Positions 26,958-34,601 of a DNA stretch of 64,000 bases are shown piece after piece. Under the pieces are notes generated by a model that had not been told where the DNA came from, searched no databases, and was given only the letters and a program-made list of their open reading frames with translations. The stretch comes from an uncultured Saprospiraceae bacterium. GTDB taxonomy: Bacteria; Bacteroidota; Bacteroidia; Chitinophagales; Saprospiraceae. Location of the stretch: NCBI GenBank assembly GCA_937941095.1, contig CALDYJ010000085.1, positions 1-64,000 on the forward strand. Direction: 5' to 3'. The translations under genes were made by a program, and so were the position numbers. Position 1 is the first letter of the stretch, and each line of letters begins with the position of its first letter.

Positions 26958-26986
26958 TTCCTAAAAGCTTAAAAAGCTTCTAGGAA
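26958..26986 (-). other. Stem-loop between PIN-like gene and frr
   Basis: TTCCTAAAAGCTT (26958-26970) pairs with AAGCTTCTAGGAA (26974-26986), a 13-bp stem with one wobble on the minus strand and a 3-nt loop. It lies about 58-86 nt before the frr start and after the PIN-like stop. No T-run follows on either side, so it is either a weak terminator or a leader structure of frr. Confidence 0.4.
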
Positions 26987-27039
26987 AATAACACAAATAT
27001 CTGACAATTGGTTGAAAATTTGTAGTAAAGAATGTCTTA

Positions 27040-27720
27040 TTAAAAGTGGTAGATGACTTCTTCTTTATTTACTTCGATTTCATTCATCTCTTTGAGCAGA
27101 GCTATGACTAGCTCAAGATTTTCTTGAACTTCTAAATCGTTATTATTAAGTAGGATATAATCTTTCAGTAGTGAGAGTTCAGAAGGCCTATTCCCTGAAT
27201 CTATTAGTCTTTTGATGGTATTACTCGCTGCTTTGGAAATCATTTGATGATCAACTTCATTATTTCCTAAGCTTCCTTGTTTTGCTTCAAAAATGTCTTT
27301 TGAGTTTTTATCTTTTTTGAAGCCTTCCATGTTTATCTTGTCCTTGCCTTCTTTTCTTTTTTTCGTTTTCACTCTTATGCAAGATCTTCCTTCGAAATTT
27401 ACGTATTCTACAAGATTGTCGTATTCTTCTTTATTGGATAGAATAGCAAATTCAATTTCTTTGTCTTCCTTATCGTGCAATTGTCCCATGAGAAAGGCCA
27501 TGGTGTGTCCTATTGCATGAATGGATTTTCCACTTACAGGAATCCACTTTGCGTTTTTTCCAAGTTTTTGAATTTGCTTCACAAGTTTAAAGGGTACGGA
27601 ATCGATGTCTTCTCTAATGAGGACATGAATTTTATCACAAACTTTTTCCAGTTTGCGAAACTTGATCTGGCTGAGGTCTTCATACTCGATAAAGACATAC
27701 CGCTGAGTGTGGCTTGTCAT
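27040..27720 (-). CDS. PIN-like domain protein of unknown function
   Basis: 226 aa. The first about 110 residues have the beta-alpha pattern of a PIN/NYN-like nuclease fold (YVFIEYEDLSQIKFRKLEK, HVLIREDIDSVPF, KWIPVSGKSIHAIGHTMAFLMGQ, EFAILSNKEEYDNLVEY). The usual catalytic start 'D-x-E/N' appears as E-Y-E-D and the conserved S/D-x-D later as SNKEEYD, so catalytic competence is uncertain. Residues 115-150 are a lysine-rich linker, and 150-226 form a helical C-terminal region. It resembles conserved Bacteroidota PIN-like proteins; function is not established. It sits upstream of frr. Confidence 0.6.
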   Translation of the reverse strand: MTSHTQRYVFIEYEDLSQIKFRKLEKVCDKIHVLIREDIDSVPFKLVKQIQKLGKNAKWIPVSGKSIHAIGHTMAFLMGQLHDKEDKEIEFAILSNKEEYDNLVEYVNFEGRSCIRVKTKKRKEGKDKINMEGFKKDKNSKDIFEAKQGSLGNNEVDHQMISKAASNTIKRLIDSGNRPSELSLLKDYILLNNNDLEVQENLELVIALLKEMNEIEVNKEEVIYHF

Positions 27721-27794
27721 CCTTTCTTTAGCTCTGGTTAATTAAATTTGAAAACTATTTTCGGTTTGTGGCACGATCCGATATGTGCGGGACA

Positions 27795-27802
27795 CAAAAT
27801 TA
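27795..27802 (-). promoter_or_regulatory. Candidate -7 box for PIN-like gene
   Basis: The minus strand reads TAATTTTG, matching the Bacteroidota sigma-A -7 consensus TAnnTTTG, 75 nt before the start. A second match, TAGTTTTG, lies at 27833-27840. No good -33 TTG is seen for either. Confidence 0.35.
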
Positions 27803-27897
27803 AAATAATTTCTAATATAATTAGTAGCTATGCAAAACTATTTAAGAAATAAAATAGATGCCTATAGAAAAAGGTCAGTCTGAATAAGAGAGGAAAG

Positions 27898-27944
27898 AAA
27901 ATCGTTTGCTTTTCCTAATTGAATAAGAAAAAGCAAACGATTTT
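27898..27944. terminator. Bidirectional terminator hairpin
   Basis: A perfect 16-bp inverted repeat, AAAATCGTTTGCTTTT (27898-27913) and AAAAGCAAACGATTTT (27929-27944), with a 15-nt loop, sits just after the protease stop codon on the minus strand. T-runs occur at both arm ends, so it can end transcription from either side. Confidence 0.8.
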
Positions 27945-27952
27945 TAATTAAA

Positions 27953-28648
27953 TTATCTTGAGCTAGCAAATTTTAGCAAAAAGAATAGAAAGTAAACTAG
28001 TGCACTTAATGCTGCAGCTACATAAGTCATGGCTGCCCAATTTAATGCATCTTTTGCACCATAATATTCTGGATCACTTTTAGTCACTCCAGATTCATCC
28101 AACCAAACCAATGCTCTTTTACTTGCATCAAACTCGACTGGTAATGTTATAAAGCTAAATAAAGCTGTAATTCCAAAAACAACTACTGTTGCAAAAAGTA
28201 AGTATGGGTTATTTGACAAACCCATAAAACCTAAAGCAAACATCAACAAAAATTGTTGAGCCTTAGATGCTAAACTAACTACTGGTACAATTGTCGATCT
28301 CATTTGCAGCCATGCATAAGAAGTATCATGCTGAACTGCATGACCACATTCGTGAGCTGCAACGGCTGCAGCTGCAACCGTTTTAGCATTATAAACTGGT
28401 TCTGAAAGTGCAATTGTTTTTGTTTTTGGATTGTAGTGATCAGTTAGAGACCCTTTTGCTGGGACGACTTTTACGTCATTAATGCCGTAATGCGCCAACA
28501 TTTGTTCTGCCACTTCCTTTCCGCTCAATCCTGAGCCTAAAGGAACTTGACTGTATTTCTGAAATTTTGATTTTAGCCTATTGCCTACAAACATTCCGAT
28601 GCCGGAAAGTACTAGACCTAGAACCATATAAACCATGTAACCGCCCAT
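27953..28648 (-). CDS. YugP-family membrane zinc metallopeptidase
   Basis: 231 aa. An N-terminal helix (4-21), a cytoplasmic or periplasmic segment with HYNPKTKTIALSEPVY, the zinc motif H99-E-C-G-H103 (AAHECGHAVQH), and three C-terminal helices (about 125-160, 205-228) match the Zn-dependent protease YugP family. The likely third zinc ligand, in PVEFDASKRAL, is present. The in vivo substrate is unknown. Followed by a strong hairpin terminator; serS is upstream on the same strand. Confidence 0.9.
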   Translation of the reverse strand: MGGYMVYMVLGLVLSGIGMFVGNRLKSKFQKYSQVPLGSGLSGKEVAEQMLAHYGINDVKVVPAKGSLTDHYNPKTKTIALSEPVYNAKTVAAAAVAAHECGHAVQHDTSYAWLQMRSTIVPVVSLASKAQQFLLMFALGFMGLSNNPYLLFATVVVFGITALFSFITLPVEFDASKRALVWLDESGVTKSDPEYYGAKDALNWAAMTYVAAALSALVYFLFFLLKFASSR

Positions 28649-28750
28649 TGTTTTAAATTATGATTTGATTATTAATTTTAATATAAAAGACTTTTTTCGA
28701 AAAATAAGTCAATATTTAGACTAATCTCCAAAATTGGAGTCACTAGTATT

Positions 28751-30031
28751 TTAGTTAATTATTTCAAAACGAGTATAAGGCTGTAAAGCCTTAGGTATAA
28801 CAATTCCATCCTCAGTTTGGTTGTTTTCTAACAAACCAGCGACTATTCTAGCAAGTGCTAAGGCACTTCCATTTAAGGTATGAGCCAAATGCTTCTTTTT
28901 ATTCGCATCTTTAAACCTAAGTTTCATTCTATTCGACTGAAAGGTTTCAAAGTTTGATACAGAGCTAACTTCAAGCCATCTTTTTTGAGCAGCAGAGTAA
29001 ATTTCAAAATCAAAGGTAAGCGCAGAAGCAAAAGAAATATCTCCTCCACACAACCTAAGGATTCTGTAAGGAAGCTCCAATTTCTTTAATAAAGACTCCA
29101 CATGCGCTAACATCTCATCTAAAGCGGCATATGACTTTTCTGGGTGTTCTATTCTTACAATCTCAATCTTATCAAATTGATGTACTCTGTTTAAACCTCG
29201 CACATGTGCGCCATAAGAACCTGCCTCTCTTCTAAAGCATGGTGTATATCCACATAGTTTAATTGGAAACTGAGCTTCATCCAAGATCTCACCTCTGTGA
29301 ATATTGGTAATTGGAACTTCTGCCGTAGGTATTAAGTAAAGATCATCCGCAGTAGCATGATACATTTGACCTTCTTTATCTGGAAGCTGACCAGTTCCTC
29401 TTGCAGAATCCTCGTTAACTAATAAAGGTGGTATTATTTCTTCGTAGCCTGCTTTTTCAGCCTCGTCCAAAAAGAAATTGATTAAAGCTCTTTGAAGTTT
29501 AGCACCCTTTCCTCTATATAAAGGGAATCCAGCACCTGATATTTTTGCCCCTAATTGTAAATCAAATAAATTATACTTGGTTGCCAATTCCCAATGAGGT
29601 TTTGCTGATTCTCCAAGATCTGGTAAATCTTCTCCCCAATCTTTAAACACCTCATTATCTTCCTCAGAATTTCCAGGAGGAACACTTGGGTGCGGCATGT
29701 TAGGTAGGGCAAGCAGTAATTCTTCTAAATTTTCTTTGATTGTTTGTAAAGAGGATTCTCCTTCTTTAATGCCTATTTTTAGGCCAGCAACTTTGTCTTT
29801 CAAAGACTGAGCTTCTGCTTGTTTCCCCGTTTTAAAAAGATCCCCAATTTCTTTAGACAATTGATTGCTTTCTGCTTTTTGAGCATCCAAAGTTGTCTGA
29901 AGCGATTTTCTTTGATCATCTAATTCTATGACCTTATCTACTATATGGAGGTCTTCTTCCTTAAAGTTTTTGGTTTTCAGACCTGTTAAAAGGGCCTCTT
30001 TATTGTCTCTTATGAAACCTAAGTCTAACAT
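28751..30031 (-). CDS. serS: Seryl-tRNA synthetase
   Basis: 426 aa, usual length. The N-terminal coiled-coil arm (residues about 30-105) contacts the long variable arm of tRNA-Ser. Class II motif 2 is FRREAGSYGAHVRGLNR and motif 3 is NGSALALARIVAGLLEN. It charges tRNA-Ser, and tRNA-Sec if present. A TATCTTTG box on the minus strand about 70 nt upstream is a plausible promoter. Divergent from rho. Confidence 0.97.
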   Translation of the reverse strand: MLDLGFIRDNKEALLTGLKTKNFKEEDLHIVDKVIELDDQRKSLQTTLDAQKAESNQLSKEIGDLFKTGKQAEAQSLKDKVAGLKIGIKEGESSLQTIKENLEELLLALPNMPHPSVPPGNSEEDNEVFKDWGEDLPDLGESAKPHWELATKYNLFDLQLGAKISGAGFPLYRGKGAKLQRALINFFLDEAEKAGYEEIIPPLLVNEDSARGTGQLPDKEGQMYHATADDLYLIPTAEVPITNIHRGEILDEAQFPIKLCGYTPCFRREAGSYGAHVRGLNRVHQFDKIEIVRIEHPEKSYAALDEMLAHVESLLKKLELPYRILRLCGGDISFASALTFDFEIYSAAQKRWLEVSSVSNFETFQSNRMKLRFKDANKKKHLAHTLNGSALALARIVAGLLENNQTEDGIVIPKALQPYTRFEIIN

Positions 30032-30351
30032 ATAAGTATAAAATTATGTGATGTATTACGGGTTTTGACGATTTAAAGACGGGTTTACGGCTTTTTTTTG
30101 CAAAGATAGTATTTGATATCAAAAAAAGTCTTATTTTTGGGTCATCAGCGAATCACTCCTGCTTTTATAACAATCCTTTATTATACTTCGATTTTCTTTG
30201 TTATAAATTCTTTTGAATTCCCACTGAATATATTTTGAATTTAATCCATAGGAGTAAGAGTTCCGAAAACTATTATCAAGTTAATTTGATTTCATTCCCC
30301 ATATATTCCGCGTTAATATTAACACATTAGTAAAATAAACCTACCAAGACA
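30032..30351. promoter_or_regulatory. serS/rho divergent intergenic region
   Basis: 320 bp without a gene. It holds a minus-strand -7 match TATCTTTG (30101-30108) for serS and a plus-strand match TATTTTTG (30132-30139) about 213 nt before rho, which would give rho a leader of roughly 200 nt. A long leader is compatible with Rho autoregulation. No tRNA, riboswitch or ORF is recognisable here. Confidence 0.4.
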
Positions 30352-31986
30352 ATGTTGGACATACTGCAATTAAATGACATGCTCGTTCCTGAACTTAAGG
30401 AACTGGCTGAGCAGCTAGGTGTAAAAGGTTACAAAAGGATGAATAAGCAAGATCTTATTTACAAAATCCTTGACGAGCAGGCCGTATCTCCTGACAAAAC
30501 TGAAAAGGCAGAAAAAGCTCCTTCTGCCAAAGCAGCTAAAAAAGAAACTACAAAAACCAAAAAGGTCGAGCGAAAAAAAGTAGAAGCAATAGAGGAAGAA
30601 GAAGGAGTGGAAGAAAAAGCTGAAGAGGAACTAGAAATAGAAGAAGTTGTCGCTGTTGCAGAAGAACAGAAAGAAGCTGTAACTGAGGAAGTAGATCCTA
30701 AAGCCAACTCTAAATATTCAAATAATAAATTTGAAGACAAGAGAAGAAACAACAAAAGATCTGACCATAGAGGAGACGATAGAAATGGAAAAGGTAAATT
30801 CGATAGAAAAGAAAATGGAAGAGGTCATCGGAAGCAAAATGATGCACCAAAATTTGATGTAGAACTTGATGGCATCATAGAAGGAGAAGGAATCTTAGAA
30901 ATGATGCCAGACGGCTATGGATTTTTGAGGTCATCCGATTACAACTATTTGACTTCTCCAGATGATATTTATGTGTCTCCGTCACAAATCAAATTATTTG
31001 GTTTGAAAACAGGTGATACCGTAAAAGGAGCCATTAGACCTCCAAAAGAAGGTGAGAAATACTTTGCGCTACTTAGAGTTTCTAACATAAATGGGCTTGA
31101 GCCACAATACATTAGAAACAGAGTTCCTTTTGATTACCTAACACCTCTTTTTCCTCAAGAAAAATTTAGCCTTACCTCACATCCACAAGGAAAAGACGTT
31201 AGTAATAGAATTATAGACCTTTTTACACCAATTGGTAAAGGACAGAGAGGGTTAATCGTTGCACAACCAAAAACTGGTAAGACTTGGTTGCTCAAGGACA
31301 TTGCAAACGCAATCGCTAAGAATCACCCTGAATCTTACTTAATGGTACTTCTAATTGATGAAAGACCTGAGGAGGTAACAGATATGAAAAGAAGTGTCAG
31401 AGGTGAAGTTATAGCTTCTACCTTTGATGAACCTGCTGACAATCATGTTAGAGTGGCTGGAGTAGTTTTGGAAAAAGCAAAAAGATTAGTTGAAACAGGA
31501 CACGATGTTGTCATCTTATTAGATTCAATTACAAGATTGGCTAGAGCATACAATACAGTAGCACCAGCTAGTGGAAAGGTATTATCTGGTGGTGTTGAAG
31601 CAAATGCATTACATAAGCCTAAAAAGTTCTTTGGTGCTGCAAGAAACATAGAAGGAGGTGGATCACTTACCATCTTAGCAACTGCTTTGATTGATACTGG
31701 TTCGAAAATGGACGGTGTTATCTTTGAAGAATTTAAAGGTACTGGTAACATGGAACTTCAGTTAGATCGATCTCTTGCAAACAAGAGAATGTATCCTTCC
31801 ATTGACTTGACTAAATCAAGTACAAGAAGAGATGACTTCTTATTAGACAAAGACACCTTACAAAGAATGATCATTTTAAGAAACCACCTTTCAGATATGA
31901 AACCTGTAGAGGCAATGGATTTCTTATTGAAACATATGAGATCAACAACCAGCAATGATGAATTTCTGGTCTCAATGAACGGATAA
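30352..31986 (+). CDS. rho: Transcription termination factor Rho with charged insertion
   Basis: 544 aa. The N-terminal Rho_N helical domain (1-43) is followed by a disordered insertion at 44-167: first Lys/Ala/Glu-rich (44-115), then Arg/Asn/Asp/Gly-rich (120-165). The cold-shock-like RNA-binding domain ([13 protein letters not shown]) and the hexameric ATPase core come next: Walker [10 protein letters not shown], Walker [11 protein letters not shown], the Q-loop region [11 protein letters not shown]. Rho is an RNA helicase that ends transcription. In Bacteroides the insertion has been linked to condensate formation and termination control. An intrinsic terminator follows at 31998. Confidence 0.97.
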   Translation: MLDILQLNDMLVPELKELAEQLGVKGYKRMNKQDLIYKILDEQAVSPDKTEKAEKAPSAKAAKKETTKTKKVERKKVEAIEEEEGVEEKAEEELEIEEVVAVAEEQKEAVTEEVDPKANSKYSNNKFEDKRRNNKRSDHRGDDRNGKGKFDRKENGRGHRKQNDAPKFDVELDGIIEGEGILEMMPDGYGFLRSSDYNYLTSPDDIYVSPSQIKLFGLKTGDTVKGAIRPPKEGEKYFALLRVSNINGLEPQYIRNRVPFDYLTPLFPQEKFSLTSHPQGKDVSNRIIDLFTPIGKGQRGLIVAQPKTGKTWLLKDIANAIAKNHPESYLMVLLIDERPEEVTDMKRSVRGEVIASTFDEPADNHVRVAGVVLEKAKRLVETGHDVVILLDSITRLARAYNTVAPASGKVLSGGVEANALHKPKKFFGAARNIEGGGSLTILATALIDTGSKMDGVIFEEFKGTGNMELQLDRSLANKRMYPSIDLTKSSTRRDDFLLDKDTLQRMIILRNHLSDMKPVEAMDFLLKHMRSTTSNDEFLVSMNG

Positions 31987-31997
31987 AAGAATACATC

Positions 31998-32028
31998 AAA
32001 AAGACCTTCCTTAGTGTGGGTCTTTTTT
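31998..32028 (+). terminator. Intrinsic terminator after rho
   Basis: AAAAAGACC (31998-32006) pairs with GGTCTTTTT (32019-32027), followed by more T. The stem can be extended by outer ATCAAA/TTTGAT pairing. It lies 12 nt past the rho stop and inside a longer reading frame of the next gene, showing that gene starts later. Confidence 0.8.
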
Positions 32029-32066
32029 CTTTGATAAACTGCAATTGTCAACGAAAAAAATTAAAG

Positions 32067-33107
32067 ATGAAATTATACAATCGCGTTAACAAAGAAGAGT
32101 TACGCAAAAAACTCCTTGAGGAAAATGTTCCTCGCACTACCCTATCTTTCTATAAATATTATAAAATCAAAAACACCCCATTGTTTAGGGACCACTTATA
32201 CTATAACTGGTCTAAGCTAGGAGTTTTTGGAAGGATCTATATTGCAAGTGAAGGGGTCAATGGACAAATTTCAGTACCTACTGATCACATGGATTCATTC
32301 AAAGCTGTCCTCAATGAAATAATTTTTTTCCAAGGAATGCGACTGAACATTGCCATAGAAGATGACGGAAAATCATTCGCATTGCTAAAAATAAAGATTA
32401 GAAATAAAATTGTAGCAGATGGTTTAGATGATGCGAGCTTTGATGTTACAGACAAAGGAGTGCACTTAGATGCAGAAGCTTTTAATGAGATAACCAGTAA
32501 TGAAGAGACTGTCCTTATCGACATGAGGAATCACTATGAAAGTGAAGTTGGTTATTTTAAAGAAGCCATTAGACCAGACGTAGAAACGTTTAGAGATTCT
32601 CTTCCGATAGTCGAAGATCTTTTAAAAGGGAATGAAGAGAAAAACATTGTGATGTATTGCACAGGCGGAATTCGTTGTGAGAAGGCTTCAGCCTGGTTTA
32701 AGCATAAAGGCTTTAAAAATGTCTTTCAGCTAGACGGAGGAATTATTGAATATGCAAGACAAACAAAGTCTCAGGGCTTAGAAAATAAATTCCTAGGTAA
32801 GAATTTCGTTTTTGATGACAGGCTAGGAGAAAAAATTAGTGCAGATGTCGTCTCTAAATGCCATCAATGTGGTACCGCTTGCGACCAACACACCAACTGC
32901 ATAAATGATGCTTGCCACATCCTTTTTATTCAATGTACAGAGTGTGCAGCCAAGTACGAAGCTTGTTGTTCTAATAAATGTAAAGAATTTAATCAATTAC
33001 CTGAAGAAGAAAGAAAGTCTTTAAAAGGAAGCTTAGAATTTAACGGTACTAAGTTTGGCAAAGGCAGGTATAAGGCCTTTAATAAAGATCAAGGCTTATT
33101 GAAATAG
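32067..33107 (+). CDS. trhO: tRNA uridine-5-oxyacetic-acid pathway hydroxylase TrhO (rhodanese-like)
   Basis: 346 aa from the ATG at 32067 (MKLYNRVNKEEL). A GTG at 32016 in the same frame lies in the rho terminator and is rejected. The acylphosphatase-like N-terminus (RIYIASEGVNGQIS) is followed by a rhodanese domain with the active Cys198 in MYCTGGIRCEKA, then a Cys-rich C-terminal tail (CHQCGTACDQH, CTECAAKYEACC). TrhO hydroxylates uridine 34 of certain tRNAs using O2. Length is normal for Bacteroidota members (UPF0176). Confidence 0.9.
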   Translation: MKLYNRVNKEELRKKLLEENVPRTTLSFYKYYKIKNTPLFRDHLYYNWSKLGVFGRIYIASEGVNGQISVPTDHMDSFKAVLNEIIFFQGMRLNIAIEDDGKSFALLKIKIRNKIVADGLDDASFDVTDKGVHLDAEAFNEITSNEETVLIDMRNHYESEVGYFKEAIRPDVETFRDSLPIVEDLLKGNEEKNIVMYCTGGIRCEKASAWFKHKGFKNVFQLDGGIIEYARQTKSQGLENKFLGKNFVFDDRLGEKISADVVSKCHQCGTACDQHTNCINDACHILFIQCTECAAKYEACCSNKCKEFNQLPEEERKSLKGSLEFNGTKFGKGRYKAFNKDQGLLK

Positions 33108-33126
33108 AGATCTTGCAAGAAGGCAA

Positions 33127-33169
33127 AAAAATGGATACAAAGTTACCTACTAACCTTGTATCCATTTTT
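33127..33169. terminator. Bidirectional terminator between trhO and DUF1761 gene
   Basis: AAAAATGGATACAA (33127-33140) and TTGTATCCATTTTT (33156-33169) form a perfect 14-bp stem with T-runs at both ends, placed between the two convergent stop codons. Confidence 0.8.
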
Positions 33170-33170
33170 A

Positions 33171-33587
33171 TTAAGCTAAGGCATCTATAATTCCACCCAT
33201 TAAAGCCATTGCGATTGTCCAATAACCCACGCCTAATAAGACATTAGTTGCCGTTTTTCTATCGTATTGAGACATAATTACCATTGGTGGAATCACCAAA
33301 AACAAAGCCAACATAGCACCGTGAAACGCACCATGTCCGAACCATGATCCATGATCAGATCCTCTATGCATACCTGTCATAATACCCCAGATTGCAAAGG
33401 CCAAGAAAAATCCTAAAACCAAATTTGTAATCATGACTTTTGGTATACTGAAACCATCCATCAACTCTTCTTCAGTTTTGCCTGTCGACTTTATCCAAAG
33501 TTTTCCAAACAAAGGGCCATACCATATACTACCAACCACTGTTGGTACTAAAGTCGCTAATCCGATTGCCAACCAATTAATTTCCAT
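33171..33587 (-). CDS. DUF1761 family membrane protein
   Basis: 138 aa with four hydrophobic helices (about 5-27, 50-70, 87-106, 114-136). The start, INWLAIGLATLVPTVVGSIWYGPLFGKLW, matches the DUF1761 family. Several histidines lie in the loop MHRGSDHGSWFGHGAFHG. Function is unknown. It lies 27 nt after the PhyH-type gene and may share its transcript; a bidirectional terminator follows. Confidence 0.8.
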   Translation of the reverse strand: MEINWLAIGLATLVPTVVGSIWYGPLFGKLWIKSTGKTEEELMDGFSIPKVMITNLVLGFFLAFAIWGIMTGMHRGSDHGSWFGHGAFHGAMLALFLVIPPMVIMSQYDRKTATNVLLGVGYWTIAMALMGGIIDALA

Positions 33588-33614
33588 TTTGATATTGTTT
33601 TGATTATTAAATAA

Positions 33615-34571
33615 TTATTCATCTCCAAGTAAAGCAGGTCTTTGTGTTAATTCGTGGTAGCATGCAACATCTTTTGCATAGTAATGCAGCACCATACTTT
33701 TTCTTGATGAATTGGGTTTTGTTATTTGGTCACCGCCATGTAATAAGTTAGCGTGCCAGATGAGAATGTCACCTTTTTTCGCTAGAAAATTTTTCTTTTT
33801 ATAGGTGTTTTTTTGAATGACTTCTTTAATTTTCTTTTCATATCGATCATAGGCATTTGAGCCTAAAAATAAACTATTGCTTCCATGATCATAATCAGGA
33901 GTCAAGATATAAGGCAATTTGTGACTCCCTGGGTAATAATGCAACACACCGCTTCCTTCTTCAATGTTTTCTAAGGCAATCCACACTGCAATCAAGTAGC
34001 CTAAAGGAAAAGTGGTCATGTGTACAGAATCAGAATGTGAAGCCTGTTGAGATCCAGTAAAGAAATTTATGCTTTGAAACAATATGACTTCTTTTCCTAA
34101 AAGCAATGATAAGATGTTTTGAAGTCGATCACTGTTTACAATGTTTTTTATGATTGATGATTGCCTGTAAGCAAACATGATTTTATTACTATTCCTTTGA
34201 AAATTGGCCTTGTTAGAGGACACTAATTTATTCGTCTCTTCTAATACTGTATCAATTTCTTTTTCGCTAAAAAATTGGGGAATTATGGCGTATCCATCTT
34301 TAGACCAATTGATGATCCTCTCTTGAACATGAGGACTTAGCTTTTTAAAATGCTGATTCTCTGGTAATGCATCATTAGAATTTCTTGAGTCCAGCCAAGG
34401 AGGTTCTCCTTTTGCTTCTTTAAAATCTAAGCTATTGATTGGTTCAAAATAATTTTTTTTAATGCCGTGCTTTTCATAGGCCTCTTCAATGTGATGAAGT
34501 TTCTTTCGATTGAAAAAATTATATAAACTATACGCCGGTTTGAATCTTCTGAAATAATCTTTTAATCCCAT
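33615..34571 (-). CDS. Phytanoyl-CoA dioxygenase (PhyH) family protein
   Basis: 318 aa, cytoplasmic. Fe(II)/2-oxoglutarate dioxygenase core: the HxD facial pair in ASHSDSVHM, the distal His in LIWHANLLHGGD, and an Arg downstream (NSSRKSMVLHYYA). Members hydroxylate varied small molecules, for example compatible solutes, lipid chains or antibiotics; the substrate here is unknown. Twenty-seven nt separate it from the 1578-aa gene, with a small stem-loop over that stop codon. Confidence 0.85.
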   Translation of the reverse strand: MGLKDYFRRFKPAYSLYNFFNRKKLHHIEEAYEKHGIKKNYFEPINSLDFKEAKGEPPWLDSRNSNDALPENQHFKKLSPHVQERIINWSKDGYAIIPQFFSEKEIDTVLEETNKLVSSNKANFQRNSNKIMFAYRQSSIIKNIVNSDRLQNILSLLLGKEVILFQSINFFTGSQQASHSDSVHMTTFPLGYLIAVWIALENIEEGSGVLHYYPGSHKLPYILTPDYDHGSNSLFLGSNAYDRYEKKIKEVIQKNTYKKKNFLAKKGDILIWHANLLHGGDQITKPNSSRKSMVLHYYAKDVACYHELTQRPALLGDE

Positions 34572-34582
34572 AGTTTAACTTA

Positions 34583-34601
34583 TAGTATTTTTTCAATACT
34601 A
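34583..34601 (-). other. Small stem-loop spanning the stop of the giant T9SS gene
   Basis: TAGTATT (34583-34589) and AATACTA (34595-34601) form a 7-bp stem with a 5-nt loop, including the stop codon of the 1578-aa gene. No T-run follows on the minus strand, so it is a weak attenuator or processing site at best. Confidence 0.3.

Noticed and set aside
26958-26986. tRNA or riboswitch in the gap before frr
   Set aside because: Only one hairpin is present, with no cloverleaf or known riboswitch core.
30459-30755. Antisense serine-rich frame across the Rho insertion
   Set aside because: It is a shadow of low-complexity Lys/Glu codons; no start context or domain.
32016-32066. GTG start of the trhO frame
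   Set aside because: It lies inside the rho terminator hairpin; the ATG at 32067 starts the conserved protein.
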